Source of the DNA: Bacteroidales bacterium
Lineage (GTDB): Bacteria > Bacteroidota > Bacteroidia > Bacteroidales > UBA932
Length of the DNA stretch: 18,400 nt
Assembly (NCBI GenBank): GCA_016303175.1
Contig: JAEDMF010000016.1
Location: 1-18,400 of the forward strand
Direction: 5' to 3'
Shown: positions 1-8,041 of the stretch, piece after piece
Numbering within the stretch: position 1 is the first letter of the stretch
Layout of the letters: each line of letters starts with the position of its first letter
Notes under the pieces: generated by a model
What the model was told of the DNA's origin: nothing
Database searches by the model: none
Seen by the model: only the letters and a program-made list of their open reading frames with translations
Position numbers and translations under genes: made by a program

Positions 1-213
1 CTCCTTGCTGCTGCTCCACCTGATTTTCTTGTTCGTGGCATTGTCGGGGGAAATTTTGACTTCCAGAGGAAGCTGCTCCCCAACAGTCAACTCCACCTTA
101 CTTTCTGTAAAAGAAATCAAGCTGACGTGGATTTCAGCCGGCTCCTGCTGACAGGAGAGCATTGATGCAATGGCGACTGCTACCAGTACAACAAAATGCA
201 AAATACGTTTCAT
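1..213 (-). CDS. Surface lipoprotein with Ig-like (Big_2) domain, N-terminal part only
   Basis: The gene starts at the ATG at 213 and runs off the left edge, so only 71 residues are visible. The protein opens with a basic, hydrophobic leader (MKRILHFVVLVAVAIASMLS) and a lipobox ending in Cys21 (SMLSC), so it should be exported and lipidated. From about residue 39 the sequence (VELTVGEQLPLEVKISPDNA, then a WSSS motif) matches the start of a bacterial Ig-like group 2 domain, common in Bacteroidota surface lipoproteins. The function of the full protein cannot be told because the rest is missing. It lies just downstream of a strong terminator, so it probably has its own promoter, but I saw no good -7 box in the short leader. 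The export and Big_2 calls are firm; the role is unknown. Confidence 0.85.
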   Translation of the reverse strand, partial: MKRILHFVVLVAVAIASMLSCQQEPAEIHVSLISFTESKVELTVGEQLPLEVKISPDNATNKKIRWSSSKE

Positions 214-245
214 ATTATGATATTGAATAGTTTCACAATGTAATT

Positions 246-286
246 TGCAAAAAGAGTGACTAGGTCTATCAACTTCTAGTCACTCT
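246..286 (-). terminator. Rho-independent terminator of the atp/sugar operon
   Basis: Perfect 11-bp inverted repeat: AGAGTGACTAG at 253-263 pairs with CTAGTCACTCT at 276-286 across a 12-base loop. Read on the minus strand, the stem is followed at once by a T-run (TTTTTGC). This is a classic intrinsic terminator for transcripts arriving from the ROK kinase gene, and it lies before the lipoprotein start at 213. Confidence 0.85.
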
Positions 287-294
287 CTTTCCTA

Positions 295-440
295 GTTCTG
301 CAAGCTTGAGCTCTCCCTACGTTGAGTTCTGCAAGCTTGACCTCACCCTACGTTAGGTTCTGCAGCTTAAATTCACTCTACATTAGGTTCTGCAAGCTTG
401 AGCTCACCCTATGTCAGGTTCTGCAGCTTGGAGCTATGCT
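295..440. repeat. 31-bp tandem repeat, about 4.5 copies
   Basis: Copies begin at 295, 326, 357 (30 bp, one A lost), 387 and 418 (partial, decaying by about 440). The core is TTCTGCAAGCTTGAGCTC, followed by a CCCTACGTTAG-like tail. The core holds two adjoining palindromes, CAAGCTTG and GAGCTC. The copies abut directly with no spacers. The array lies between the kinase stop codon (469) and the terminator (253-286), so it should be transcribed as 3' UTR on the minus strand. The unit length is not a multiple of three and no gene is seen here. Its function is unknown. Confidence 0.85.
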
Positions 441-468
441 CCTTGGGGGCTTGCAAAAACCAAGTTTA

Positions 469-1431
469 CTATAACTCCCAAGCAAGGGCCGAAGCGCCGA
501 GGATGGCGGCATCGGACTCCTTCAATGAAGAGAAAAGAAGGCTTACCTTATCCTTCCACAAGGGAAGCACGTTTGCATTCATTGCTTTTAGGATAGGAGC
601 CTCGAGGAATTCACGGCTGCGCGCCAGCCCGCCAAAGAGGACAATGGCCTCAGGAGCACTGAACTGAATGAAATCAGCTAATTTTTCTCCAAGAATACGG
701 CCAGTGTAATCAAAGATGCGGATTGCCAGGGCATCACCCTGTTTGGCGGCATCATATACATCCTTTGATGTTATCACATCCAGGCTGCGCAGAAGTGAAG
801 GCTCGGGGCTGCACTCCAGCCACTCTCTTGCCGTGCGGGCAACGCCAGTAGCAGAGCAATAAGCCTCGAGACAGCCACTCTTGCCACAGTTGCATGCACG
901 ACCATTGTTGCGGACTGCACAAGTATGGCCAAGCTCGCCGGCAAAACCGTCTGAGCCATAAAGGACCTCACCATTGACCACAATGCCGGAACCTACACCG
1001 GTACCGAGGGTAATCATTATGAAATGCTTCAGTCCTTTGGCTACTCCATAGGTCATCTCTCCTACAGCAGCGGCATTGGCATCATTGGTAAGAGCAACCG
1101 GCAGGCCACCGAGAGACTCCTTCAAAATTTTGACAAATTCCACTGATGAGTTGGCGGCCCATCCGAGATTTGGCGCATAAGCAATGCAGCCGGTGTAATA
1201 ATTGCCATTGGGCGCACCTACACCCACTCCCCTTATCTGGTCCTCAACTCCAGCCCTTGCGATGTCAGCCTTGATGGCAGCAGCAAGCTGGGCAATAAAT
1301 TCTTCTGCCGTTACAGTGGTTTCAGTTTTGATGACGCTCTGTACTAATACATCGCCGCGAGCATCAACGACGCCGATTTTTGATGTGGTGCCTCCGATAT
1401 CAACACCTACTACATATTTTTTTCCTACCAT
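469..1431 (-). CDS. ROK-family sugar kinase, probable glucokinase
   Basis: Cytoplasmic kinase of 320 residues that should phosphorylate an imported hexose, most likely glucose, with ATP. Visible motifs are the phosphate-binding DIGGTTSK (11-18), TNDANA with the likely catalytic Asp117, LGTGVGSG (142-149), and the ROK zinc site made by GH (His169) with CNCGKSGC (Cys180, 182, 187) and the following LEAYCSATG. A second nucleotide-binding motif (VLFGG) is at 264-268. I start at ATG 1431; a longer reading from a TTG at 1452 would overlap the upstream gene and adds nothing conserved. The gap to the upstream transporter is 13 bases, so the pair is almost certainly co-transcribed: uptake followed by phosphorylation. 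The length is normal for the family. Exact sugar specificity (glucose, mannose, N-acetylated sugars) cannot be decided from the sequence alone. Confidence 0.9.
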   Translation of the reverse strand: MVGKKYVVGVDIGGTTSKIGVVDARGDVLVQSVIKTETTVTAEEFIAQLAAAIKADIARAGVEDQIRGVGVGAPNGNYYTGCIAYAPNLGWAANSSVEFVKILKESLGGLPVALTNDANAAAVGEMTYGVAKGLKHFIMITLGTGVGSGIVVNGEVLYGSDGFAGELGHTCAVRNNGRACNCGKSGCLEAYCSATGVARTAREWLECSPEPSLLRSLDVITSKDVYDAAKQGDALAIRIFDYTGRILGEKLADFIQFSAPEAIVLFGGLARSREFLEAPILKAMNANVLPLWKDKVSLLFSSLKESDAAILGASALAWEL

Positions 1432-1444
1432 ATTTGAGTATTTA

Positions 1445-2944
1445 CTAGTCAACCTTTATGTTTTTGTTTACATTCTTGCAACCCACAAGGGCGTAGAACA
1501 GAAGGAATGCAAGCATACCTGCAACAAGCCAGTAAGAAGGCAAGTAACCTACAGAGCGGCCAAGGAACTCCTGGATAAGAGGCATCACACCGCCGCCGAC
1601 CACCATCATCATAAATATGCCGGAAGCCTGCTCGGTATATTTGCCAAGGCCCTCAACTGCAAGGTTGAAGATACCGCCCCACATAAGAGACGTGCACAGA
1701 CCGCAAAGAATCAGGAAGATAGCGCTTACAGGAACTGAAGGGGTCTTCTTTGACTCAGTCAATTTGTCTGCAACAGCAGCAACAAGAGTTTCCTCTGCCA
1801 CATTGTCCTGAGCCTTTACGTTGAAGACTTCGGCAAGAGCATTTACCTTGGGAGTAATTAATGCAAGAGCTGCTGAGTCGGGAGTTTCCTGTGAGACATA
1901 ACACTCAGCCTGCTCCTGGGTAAGCTCAGCCTTCTGAGTAAGAATGTCAACGGTCTTCTCTATAGGATCATACAGGAATCCGGGTACATTCACCCTCGTT
2001 GTTTTGGGAGTGAATATCGCTGCAACGACAAATATAATTGCCACAGCAGATACTGTTGTAAGCTGCACTTTTGCGCTCACCTTACCGCTGATTGCAGAAC
2101 TGCACACACGTCCTACAAGCATAAGGAACCAGTAGCAAGATGCGAGGGCTCCGCCAATAAGGGCGCCGTTGACAGCAATGCCTGCGCCGGTTGCATTCGC
2201 GTCAGACAGATAGAAGTTCAGCTCACCGGGAATACCAACCTCAATGCCTACATAGAAGAAGATTGCGATAACACCGAGCACAAAGTGACGGAAACTCCAG
2301 GGGCTATGTTGATCCTTGCCTGCCGCAGCAGTTGCTTTACGCTCAGGCTCGGGAATGCTTACAAAGTAAATGACCAGGAAAGACAAGGCAAATACAGCAA
2401 GAGCAATCAGCAGCAGAGGCCTTACAAGCGTAAGAGACGTGCTCTTGGTGATGGTACCTATCATCATACCGGCAAGCAGAGGAGTAAGTGTACCTGCAAG
2501 AGAATTAAGGGCGCCGCCAGACTGAACAAGCTGGTTACCTTTGTTTCCGCCGCCACCGAGCATGTTGAGCATAGGGTTCACAACAGTATTGAGCATACAT
2601 ACGCAGAAACCGCATACAAATGCACCCAAAAGATAAACTACAAGAGCCGCGATGCCTACGGAAAGATAACTTGCACTAAGCTGGATAGCCATACCCACAA
2701 AGCCAACACCAAGCGCGCTGAGAGCCGTTTTCTTATAACCGCTCCTGGCAAGCATCTTACCTGCCGGAATGCCCATGAAAAGATATGCTGCGAAGTTCAT
2801 CAGGTTGCCAAGCATACCGGACCACTCATAATGCTGTTTCCAAATATTGCCGAAAGGAGCGGCCATATTGGTCACGAAGGAAATCATTGCGAACATAAAG
2901 AACATTGTTATGATCGCCACTACATTTGATTTTTTGTTTGTCAT
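1445..2944 (-). CDS. MFS sugar transporter, FHS (FucP/GluP-like) family
   Basis: Inner-membrane protein of 499 residues with about 12 hydrophobic segments (roughly 8-28, 45-65, 75-93, 98-120, 140-163, 172-195, 220-240, 258-280, 296-312, 404-424, 440-460, 470-488). The stretch NPMLNMLGGGGNKGNQLVQS followed by GGALNSLAGTLTPL at TM4-5 resembles the NP...Q...N-LG region of fucose/glucose/galactose:H+ symporters. The next gene encodes a ROK sugar kinase, which supports hexose import driven by the proton gradient. Odd feature: about 90 residues (313-402) with an acidic, Ala-rich helical look (KAELTQEQAECYVSQETPDS) sit between TM9 and TM10, predicted periplasmic. This makes the protein longer than the usual 400-440 residues. 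It lies 31 bases after atpG with no terminator between. The family is fairly sure; the substrate is inferred. Confidence 0.85.
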   Translation of the reverse strand: MTNKKSNVVAIITMFFMFAMISFVTNMAAPFGNIWKQHYEWSGMLGNLMNFAAYLFMGIPAGKMLARSGYKKTALSALGVGFVGMAIQLSASYLSVGIAALVVYLLGAFVCGFCVCMLNTVVNPMLNMLGGGGNKGNQLVQSGGALNSLAGTLTPLLAGMMIGTITKSTSLTLVRPLLLIALAVFALSFLVIYFVSIPEPERKATAAAGKDQHSPWSFRHFVLGVIAIFFYVGIEVGIPGELNFYLSDANATGAGIAVNGALIGGALASCYWFLMLVGRVCSSAISGKVSAKVQLTTVSAVAIIFVVAAIFTPKTTRVNVPGFLYDPIEKTVDILTQKAELTQEQAECYVSQETPDSAALALITPKVNALAEVFNVKAQDNVAEETLVAAVADKLTESKKTPSVPVSAIFLILCGLCTSLMWGGIFNLAVEGLGKYTEQASGIFMMMVVGGGVMPLIQEFLGRSVGYLPSYWLVAGMLAFLLFYALVGCKNVNKNIKVD

Positions 2945-2975
2945 ATGTTTGTGTATTAAGATTTTCGTACTTGAG

Positions 2976-3842
2976 TTATTGGCTCTGTCCTCCTACAAGG
3001 TCCAATATCTCGCTGGTTATGGCCTGCTGACGAAGCTTGTTGTGCAGCAGGGACAGTTCCCCAAGAAGATCTTCGGCATTGTCCGATGCAATCTGCATTG
3101 CAAGGGTTCGGGCAGCGTGTTCGGAGGTCGCCGCATCCAGAGCCACAGCATAAAAGCGCATCCTGAGCATCTGCCGCAAGAGTTTTTCCAGCATGGCTTC
3201 CGATTTTGGCTCGACAATATAGTCAATTTCTTCGTCATAGCAGCCTGATGAAGGGCTTTCTTGGACATTTTCGGGGCTTTGAGGCAAAAATTCTTCGCGA
3301 ATCACCTTCTGGTTGGAGGCGGACACACAATGCGAGTAAATGAATTCGACACGGGAGTATGTCCCGGAAAGGAAGGCCTCGCAAAGGCTGTCGGCAAGAG
3401 AGGCGGAGGCTTCATAGGAAGGATGGTCCGCCATACTGCACAAATCCTCGGTGTGGTAGCCTGCCTTGGCAATGGCAAGCATCGCCTTTCTGCCTATGGC
3501 ATAAACGACAGTATTTGACTTATCGTACCCTGCCGCTTCAAATTCCTTGATGATGGACATATTGAAGGCTCCGCAGAGACTCTGATTGGAACTGGTCACC
3601 ACCACGGCAACCTTTCCCCCTTCCCGACGTGCGGCAAAGGATTTGGCGACATCCCCAAGCCCGGGCACCCTCATCAGCTTGCAGCCTATGTCTTCCAAGG
3701 CCTCCGAATAGGCAAGGTAGCCGGACAACGCATTCTGGGCGCTGCGCAGCTTCGCCGAAGATATCAACCTCATAGCCGAGGTTATCTTCAACGTGCCGCG
3801 CACCGATGCGATTCTTCCTCTAATTTCCTTTAATGATGCCAT
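2976..3842 (-). CDS. atpG: ATP synthase F1 gamma subunit
   Basis: Central rotor shaft of F1, 288 residues. The N-terminus (ASLKEIRGRIASVRGTLKIT, then SAMRLISSAKLR) and the C-terminal helix (LRQQAITSEILDLVGG) are the two conserved ends that form the coiled coil inside the alpha3beta3 ring. The middle is more variable, as usual. Its start overlaps the end of atpA by 23 bases, implying translational coupling. It is the last ATP synthase gene of the cluster, which runs in the usual Bacteroidota order D-C-B-E-F-H-A-G. The sugar transporter gene follows after 31 bases. Confidence 0.97.
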   Translation of the reverse strand: MASLKEIRGRIASVRGTLKITSAMRLISSAKLRSAQNALSGYLAYSEALEDIGCKLMRVPGLGDVAKSFAARREGGKVAVVVTSSNQSLCGAFNMSIIKEFEAAGYDKSNTVVYAIGRKAMLAIAKAGYHTEDLCSMADHPSYEASASLADSLCEAFLSGTYSRVEFIYSHCVSASNQKVIREEFLPQSPENVQESPSSGCYDEEIDYIVEPKSEAMLEKLLRQMLRMRFYAVALDAATSEHAARTLAMQIASDNAEDLLGELSLLHNKLRQQAITSEILDLVGGQSQ

Positions 3843-5412
3843 TTACAACCTTTTTGGCCTCCTGTTCGATTATTGCGGTAATGGAAGAGTCTATCTTGCC
3901 CGCCCCGAGAGGCTCCAGCACGTCCTTGCGATGAAGATCCCTCATATCGGCAAGGAAGCGTTCCTGGAAGAGGGGCACTTGCGCTTCATCTATATCCTTC
4001 ATCAGAGCATGGGTACCGCAGTAGAGCACAGCCACCTGCTCGCCCACATTCATTGGAGCATATTGCTTCTGGACCAGTAGCAGATTGTTCTTGCGACCCT
4101 TGTCTATGGTGCGTGCAGTGACGGCATCCATATCAGAACTGAACTTGGTGAAGGCCTCGAGTTCTCTGAACTGGGCCTGGTCTATCTTCAGTGTACCGGC
4201 CACCTTCTTCATTGACTTGATTTGGGCAGAGCCTCCCACACGGGAGACGGATATGCCCACGTTTATGGCAGGGCGGAAACCCTGATTGAAAAGATTGGAG
4301 TCCAGGAAAATCTGACCGTCGGTAATGGAAATCACATTGGTCGGAATGTAGGCGGACACATCCCCGGCCTGAGTCTCTATTATAGGTAGAGCCGTAAGCG
4401 AGCCTCCTGCCTTTACCCTGCCCCTGAGGCATGCGGGGAGGTCGTTCATCTGCTCGGCAACCTCCTGCTGGGAAATGATTTTGGCGGCTCTTTCCAAAAG
4501 GCGGCTGTGCAGATAGAATATATCTCCCGGGTAGGCTTCACGGCCGGAGGGACGGCGCAGAATCAGCGAAACCTCCCTATATGACACAGCCTGCTTGGAC
4601 AGGTCATCATATACCACCAGAGCGTGACGTCCCGTATCTCTGAAATATTCTCCTATGGCCGCGCCGGCAAAGGGAGCATAGTACTGGAGAGCTGCAGGGT
4701 CTGCGGCAGTGGCGCTCACTACCACGGTATAATCCATTGCTCCCTTGTCTCTCAGGGTCTTTACTATGGAAGCCACAGTACTGCCCTTCTGGCCTATGGC
4801 CACGTAAATACAGTACACGGGGTCTCCTGCAAGAAAATTCTCCCTCTGGTTTATGATGGTATCAATGGCTATGGCCGTTTTGCCTGTCTGGCGGTCTCCA
4901 ATTATCAATTCCCTCTGGCCACGGCCTATGGGAATCATCGCATCTATGGCTTTTAGTCCGGTCTGGAGCGGCTCCGTTACAGGCTCTCGGAAGATGACCC
5001 CGGGCGCCTTGCGTTCCAAAGGCATATCCAAAAGTTCTCCCTTGATGTCTCCCAAACCGTCGATAGGCTGGCCAAGAGGATTGACCACCCTGCCCACAAT
5101 GCCTTCGCCGACAGGTATGCAAACTATCTTGCCCGTGCGCCTGACCGTCTGGCCCTCCTTTACGAGTTCGGAAGGCCCAAGCAGAACCACGCCCACATTG
5201 TCAGCCTCAAGGTTCATCGCCACGCCCGGAACTCCACTGTCGAATTGGAGCAATTCACCAGCTTCCGCATCCTTAAGTCCATACACCCGGGCCACGCCGT
5301 CCGAAATCTGGAGTACCTGGCCCACCTCTTCCACATTCACGTCCAAATCGAGGTCTCTGAGCTTCTCAAGCAGTATTTTGGAAACTTCGCTTGCTTTTAT
5401 GTTGTCTGCCAT
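3820..5412 (-). CDS. atpA: ATP synthase F1 alpha subunit
   Basis: Non-catalytic nucleotide-binding subunit of F1, 530 residues, slightly above the common 500-515. The start MADNIKASEVSKILLEKL is typical for Bacteroidota alpha subunits. The Walker A motif GDRQTGKT is at 172-179, preceded by IPIGRGQRELIIG. The conserved segment RPAINVGISVSRVGGSAQ near the nucleotide-binding interface is intact. The gene follows atpH by 35 bases and overlaps atpG by 23. No sign of damage. Confidence 0.98.
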   Translation of the reverse strand: MADNIKASEVSKILLEKLRDLDLDVNVEEVGQVLQISDGVARVYGLKDAEAGELLQFDSGVPGVAMNLEADNVGVVLLGPSELVKEGQTVRRTGKIVCIPVGEGIVGRVVNPLGQPIDGLGDIKGELLDMPLERKAPGVIFREPVTEPLQTGLKAIDAMIPIGRGQRELIIGDRQTGKTAIAIDTIINQRENFLAGDPVYCIYVAIGQKGSTVASIVKTLRDKGAMDYTVVVSATAADPAALQYYAPFAGAAIGEYFRDTGRHALVVYDDLSKQAVSYREVSLILRRPSGREAYPGDIFYLHSRLLERAAKIISQQEVAEQMNDLPACLRGRVKAGGSLTALPIIETQAGDVSAYIPTNVISITDGQIFLDSNLFNQGFRPAINVGISVSRVGGSAQIKSMKKVAGTLKIDQAQFRELEAFTKFSSDMDAVTARTIDKGRKNNLLLVQKQYAPMNVGEQVAVLYCGTHALMKDIDEAQVPLFQERFLADMRDLHRKDVLEPLGAGKIDSSITAIIEQEAKKVVNGIIKGN

Positions 5413-5447
5413 ATTTTCATTTCATATTCAAGGCCGCAGCACTTGAT

Positions 5448-6005
5448 TCATACCATTCGCTTGTTGTAATCCGTCAGGGCATCCTTTATGAGATCCAGCT
5501 GTTTCCTTATGCTGGCATTCACTCTGTAGCCCCACGATTCGTAAATGAATCCTCCCACTATGGAAGAATCCACTTTGTGTTTGATTATGGCCTTGCGGCC
5601 AAGATTAGTTTCAAGATAATGGCGAATGACTCCGTCCATCTCAATGTCGGGCACGGCGGTTGTCACCTGCACCATTATGAGCTTCTTTTCCTCCCTGTAC
5701 AAGTTCAGAAAGCCCAACAGCACCAGGCGGAAGTACTCCTGACGTCCATTCCTGTGCATAAGGGTCAACAGCCGGGCCAGTTCCTCACACAAAGGCTCGG
5801 GCGCAACGGCTGATTCCAGAAGAGAAAGCTTGGTCTCGAAGCAGATACCTTCCTTGGCCAGAACAGCCTTGCGGAACTTCGCCTCGGAGGACATTGCGGA
5901 GAGTATGATTCGGCATTGATCATACACGCAATCCAGCTGGCCTCGCTCCACGGCAAAGTCGTAAAATGCTTTCGCATACCTTTCTGTGAGTATCCCCGAG
6001 TTCAT
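5448..6005 (-). CDS. atpH: ATP synthase F1 delta subunit
   Basis: Peripheral-stalk subunit that ties F1 to subunit b, 185 residues (family about 175-185). The N-terminal segment ILTERYAKAFYDFAVERGQL is the conserved delta/OSCP start, and the C-terminal IVGGFIYESWGYRVNASIRK-like segment matches the conserved G-G-(x)n-D/N-x-S motif. The start codon overlaps the atpF stop by one base (TGATG). The call rests on family pattern plus position between atpF and atpA. Confidence 0.95.
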   Translation of the reverse strand: MNSGILTERYAKAFYDFAVERGQLDCVYDQCRIILSAMSSEAKFRKAVLAKEGICFETKLSLLESAVAPEPLCEELARLLTLMHRNGRQEYFRLVLLGFLNLYREEKKLIMVQVTTAVPDIEMDGVIRHYLETNLGRKAIIKHKVDSSIVGGFIYESWGYRVNASIRKQLDLIKDALTDYNKRMV

Positions 6006-6514
6006 CAGCTTGCGTCGGTTCTTCCGTCCTGCTGTTGTTCAACCCAGTCCTCAATATAGGTCATCTGGGCATCCTTGTTGTCAAATTGCCTCCGCAAGAC
6101 CTTCTCCGCCACGGCCACGGACATTTCCACAACCGTATTATGGAGTTGCTGCATAGCCTCCTTGCGCTGGAGCCGTATCTCGTCATTCGCTCTTTCAAGC
6201 ATCTGCTCCGCCTCCTTCGTAGCCCTTTCTCTGGCCTGCTCCACTATGCGCGCCGAAGCTTCTCTGGCCTCTTCAAGCATTCTGCTTTGTTGTTCGGATG
6301 TCTCCTCCAACATACGCTGCCTTTCCTGCTCCATCCGGGCATAGCTCTCCTGAACTTCTTCAGCCTTTTTGAGGGACTCGGCTATGAACTCCTCTCTTTT
6401 GCGCACAGAACGGGTGATGACGGGAAAACCGAATTTTGCCAATATGAAGAACACAATGGCAAAGACAAGGGTCATCCAGAACAGAAGGCCCGATTCCGGC
6501 AGAATCAGATTCAT
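6005..6514 (-). CDS. atpF: ATP synthase Fo subunit b
   Basis: Peripheral-stalk subunit, 169 residues. One N-terminal membrane segment (GLLFWMTLVFAIVFFILAKF) is followed by a long charged helix rich in Glu, Arg and Ala (about 35-150) that would dimerise as a coiled coil. I start at ATG 6514, which overlaps the atpE stop in TGATG. A longer reading to 6559 would overlap atpE by 46 bases and put a Cys/Ser-rich segment before the membrane helix, so I reject it. The stop overlaps the atpH start by one base. The short overlaps at both ends suggest coupled translation. Confidence 0.95.
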   Translation of the reverse strand: MNLILPESGLLFWMTLVFAIVFFILAKFGFPVITRSVRKREEFIAESLKKAEEVQESYARMEQERQRMLEETSEQQSRMLEEAREASARIVEQARERATKEAEQMLERANDEIRLQRKEAMQQLHNTVVEMSVAVAEKVLRRQFDNKDAQMTYIEDWVEQQQDGRTDAS

Positions 6515-6768
6515 CAGATGAAGAGAGCAAGAAGACAAACAATAACCCCGAACAGGCAAACGCCTTCGACAAGGGCGGCGATGATAATCATGCTGGTACG
6601 GATGTCGCCGGCAGCTTCGGGCTGGCGGGCGATACCGTCAAGGGCTGATTTACCGATTTTACTGATACCGAAAGCTGCCGCGATGGCAACTATGCCCGCG
6701 CCTATTACTGCTGCGGCTTTTCCGATTGCAGCTCCGGCAGCTGCCTGAAGAATGATTGACAATAACAT
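6514..6768 (-). CDS. atpE: ATP synthase Fo subunit c (rotor ring)
   Basis: Small hairpin membrane protein of 84 residues that forms the ion-carrying rotor ring. Two hydrophobic helices flank the polar loop ARQPEAAGD (47-55), the hallmark of subunit c. The ion-binding carboxylate is Glu68 (ALVEGVCLF). The residues that make the Na+ site in Na+-type rings (a Gln in helix 1, and Ser-Thr right after the Glu) are replaced by Ile and Gly-Val, so proton use is the likely choice. A short extra hydrophobic stretch at the N-terminus (LLSIILQAA) precedes helix 1. It starts 20 bases after atpB. Confidence 0.96.
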   Translation of the reverse strand: MLLSIILQAAAGAAIGKAAAVIGAGIVAIAAAFGISKIGKSALDGIARQPEAAGDIRTSMIIIAALVEGVCLFGVIVCLLALFI

Positions 6769-6788
6769 AATTTATGATTTTTAATGTT

Positions 6789-7817
6789 TTACTTATGCGC
6801 TTGGGGATGGGCCATTCCTATGAAAACAGCCGAAAGCATCGTGAATACATAGGCCTGTATGAAGGCCACAAGGATTTCAAGGCAATCCATGAATATTCCG
6901 AACAGCACGGCCACGAAACTCAGGGAACCGTTTAACACCGCTCCGAGGCGGGCAGTTATGAAAACCATGGCTATCACGCTAAGTACCAGAATATGCCCTG
7001 CAAGGATGTTGGCAAAAAGCCTAACCATCAGCGAAAAGGGTTTGGTAAACAATCCGATGAACTCTATCAATGGCATAATGGGTATGGCCTTGAGGAATAT
7101 CGGGACATCCGGCCAGAATATTTCCTTGAAATAATGCCTGTTGCCGAACAGGTTGACGGCAAGGAAGGTGAAAACTGCCAAAGAAAGGGTGACGGCGATG
7201 TTTCCCGTCACATTAGCACCGCCGGGAAAGAAGGGCACTATGCCCAGCAGATTGTTGATGAGTATGAAGAAAAAGGCGGTCAGCAGATAAGGGCTGAACC
7301 TTTCGTATCCCTCGCCTATGCTGCTCTTTATCACTTCCTTGTCTATCATCGTTATTACCGGTTCCAATACGGCGGCAAGTCCGCCCGGCGTTTCTTTGAG
7401 CACATCGTGTCTGCGGTACCAGGATGAGCAGGCAAGTATGAGCCATATCAGAATCAGACCGCTTATTACGATGGCAAGGGCATTCTTGGTGAGACTCAGA
7501 TCGAGCGGTCTGACAAGCTCGCCGTCCTCTCCCCTGCTTACTACCCTACCCTCAAAAATACCTTCCTCCGCAATGAAATAACCCTTGTAGGACTCTCCGT
7601 GAGCAAGCCTGGACGATGAAAAGACAGACAAGCCCTGATTTTTGTCCACTATGATTACGGGAAGAGGAATGCTTATGTGTTTTTCTCCCCAGGTGGTGAT
7701 ATGCCACTCATAGGAGTCCATTATGTGGCCGAAGAGATACTCCTTCATATCGAAGGCATCCGCCTTTGCGAAAGGCAGAAGTACAAAGCATAATATGAGC
7801 AGCCACCTCTTCATCAT
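6789..7817 (-). CDS. atpB: ATP synthase Fo subunit a with secreted N-terminal domain
   Basis: Stator subunit forming the proton half-channels, 342 residues against about 270 in E. coli. The extra length is N-terminal: a cleavable-looking signal peptide (1-19, ending AKA) and a soluble domain (20-110) before the first membrane helix (113-130). This arrangement is common in Bacteroidota. The core is intact: the essential Arg266 in FSLMVRLFANILAGH, and a Gln in the last helix region (FIQAYVF). The start overlaps the atpC stop (ATGA); the second Met, three bases on, is equally possible. No uncI or small hypothetical gene lies between atpC and atpB, which some relatives have. Confidence 0.96.
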   Translation of the reverse strand: MMKRWLLILCFVLLPFAKADAFDMKEYLFGHIMDSYEWHITTWGEKHISIPLPVIIVDKNQGLSVFSSSRLAHGESYKGYFIAEEGIFEGRVVSRGEDGELVRPLDLSLTKNALAIVISGLILIWLILACSSWYRRHDVLKETPGGLAAVLEPVITMIDKEVIKSSIGEGYERFSPYLLTAFFFILINNLLGIVPFFPGGANVTGNIAVTLSLAVFTFLAVNLFGNRHYFKEIFWPDVPIFLKAIPIMPLIEFIGLFTKPFSLMVRLFANILAGHILVLSVIAMVFITARLGAVLNGSLSFVAVLFGIFMDCLEILVAFIQAYVFTMLSAVFIGMAHPQAHK

Positions 7818-8041
7818 TCAGTTTCAGCCACTACCTTTATTAGATTGTTCCTCACTTGGACAAAACCGCCTTTTATACTGCAACTGCCGTCATTCCAGCG
7901 CACTATGCCCTTGTCGAGCATTGCGATGATGGGAGCGTGGTTGTGCAACACTGTGAAACTGCCCTCACTGCCGGGCAGGGTGACTGCTGTCACTCCGTCA
8001 TACTCGACGCTGAGCCGGGGTGTGATGATGCGCAGGGTCAT
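7814..8041 (-). CDS. atpC: ATP synthase F1 epsilon subunit, beta-sandwich domain only
   Basis: Only 75 residues, against 130-140 in E. coli. The visible part (MTLRIITPRLSVEYDGVTAV, then GSFTVLHNHAPIIAML and IKGGFVQV) is the N-terminal beta-sandwich that contacts gamma and the c-ring. The C-terminal two-helix domain that inhibits ATP hydrolysis in other bacteria is absent. This is not a recent truncation: the stop lies in an ATGA overlap with the atpB start, and short epsilon subunits are known in Bacteroidota. It overlaps atpD by four bases (ATGA), so the three genes D-C-B look coupled. Confidence 0.95.
   Translation of the reverse strand: MTLRIITPRLSVEYDGVTAVTLPGSEGSFTVLHNHAPIIAMLDKGIVRWNDGSCSIKGGFVQVRNNLIKVVAETE

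Noticed and set aside
295..440. CRISPR array
   Set aside because: The 31-bp units abut directly with no unique spacers, and no cas gene is present.
398..667. Small plus-strand gene running out of the tandem repeat
   Set aside because: It begins in the repeat and then runs antisense into the ROK kinase gene; no family resemblance and no promoter seen.
2285..2929. Plus-strand open frame of 214 codons opposite the sugar transporter
   Set aside because: Antisense to the transporter, with Lys/His/Arg-rich low-quality protein; a reading of hydrophobic codons from the wrong strand.
6035..6748. Plus-strand open frame of 237 codons opposite atpF/atpE
   Set aside because: Antisense to two well-supported genes; no conserved motif.
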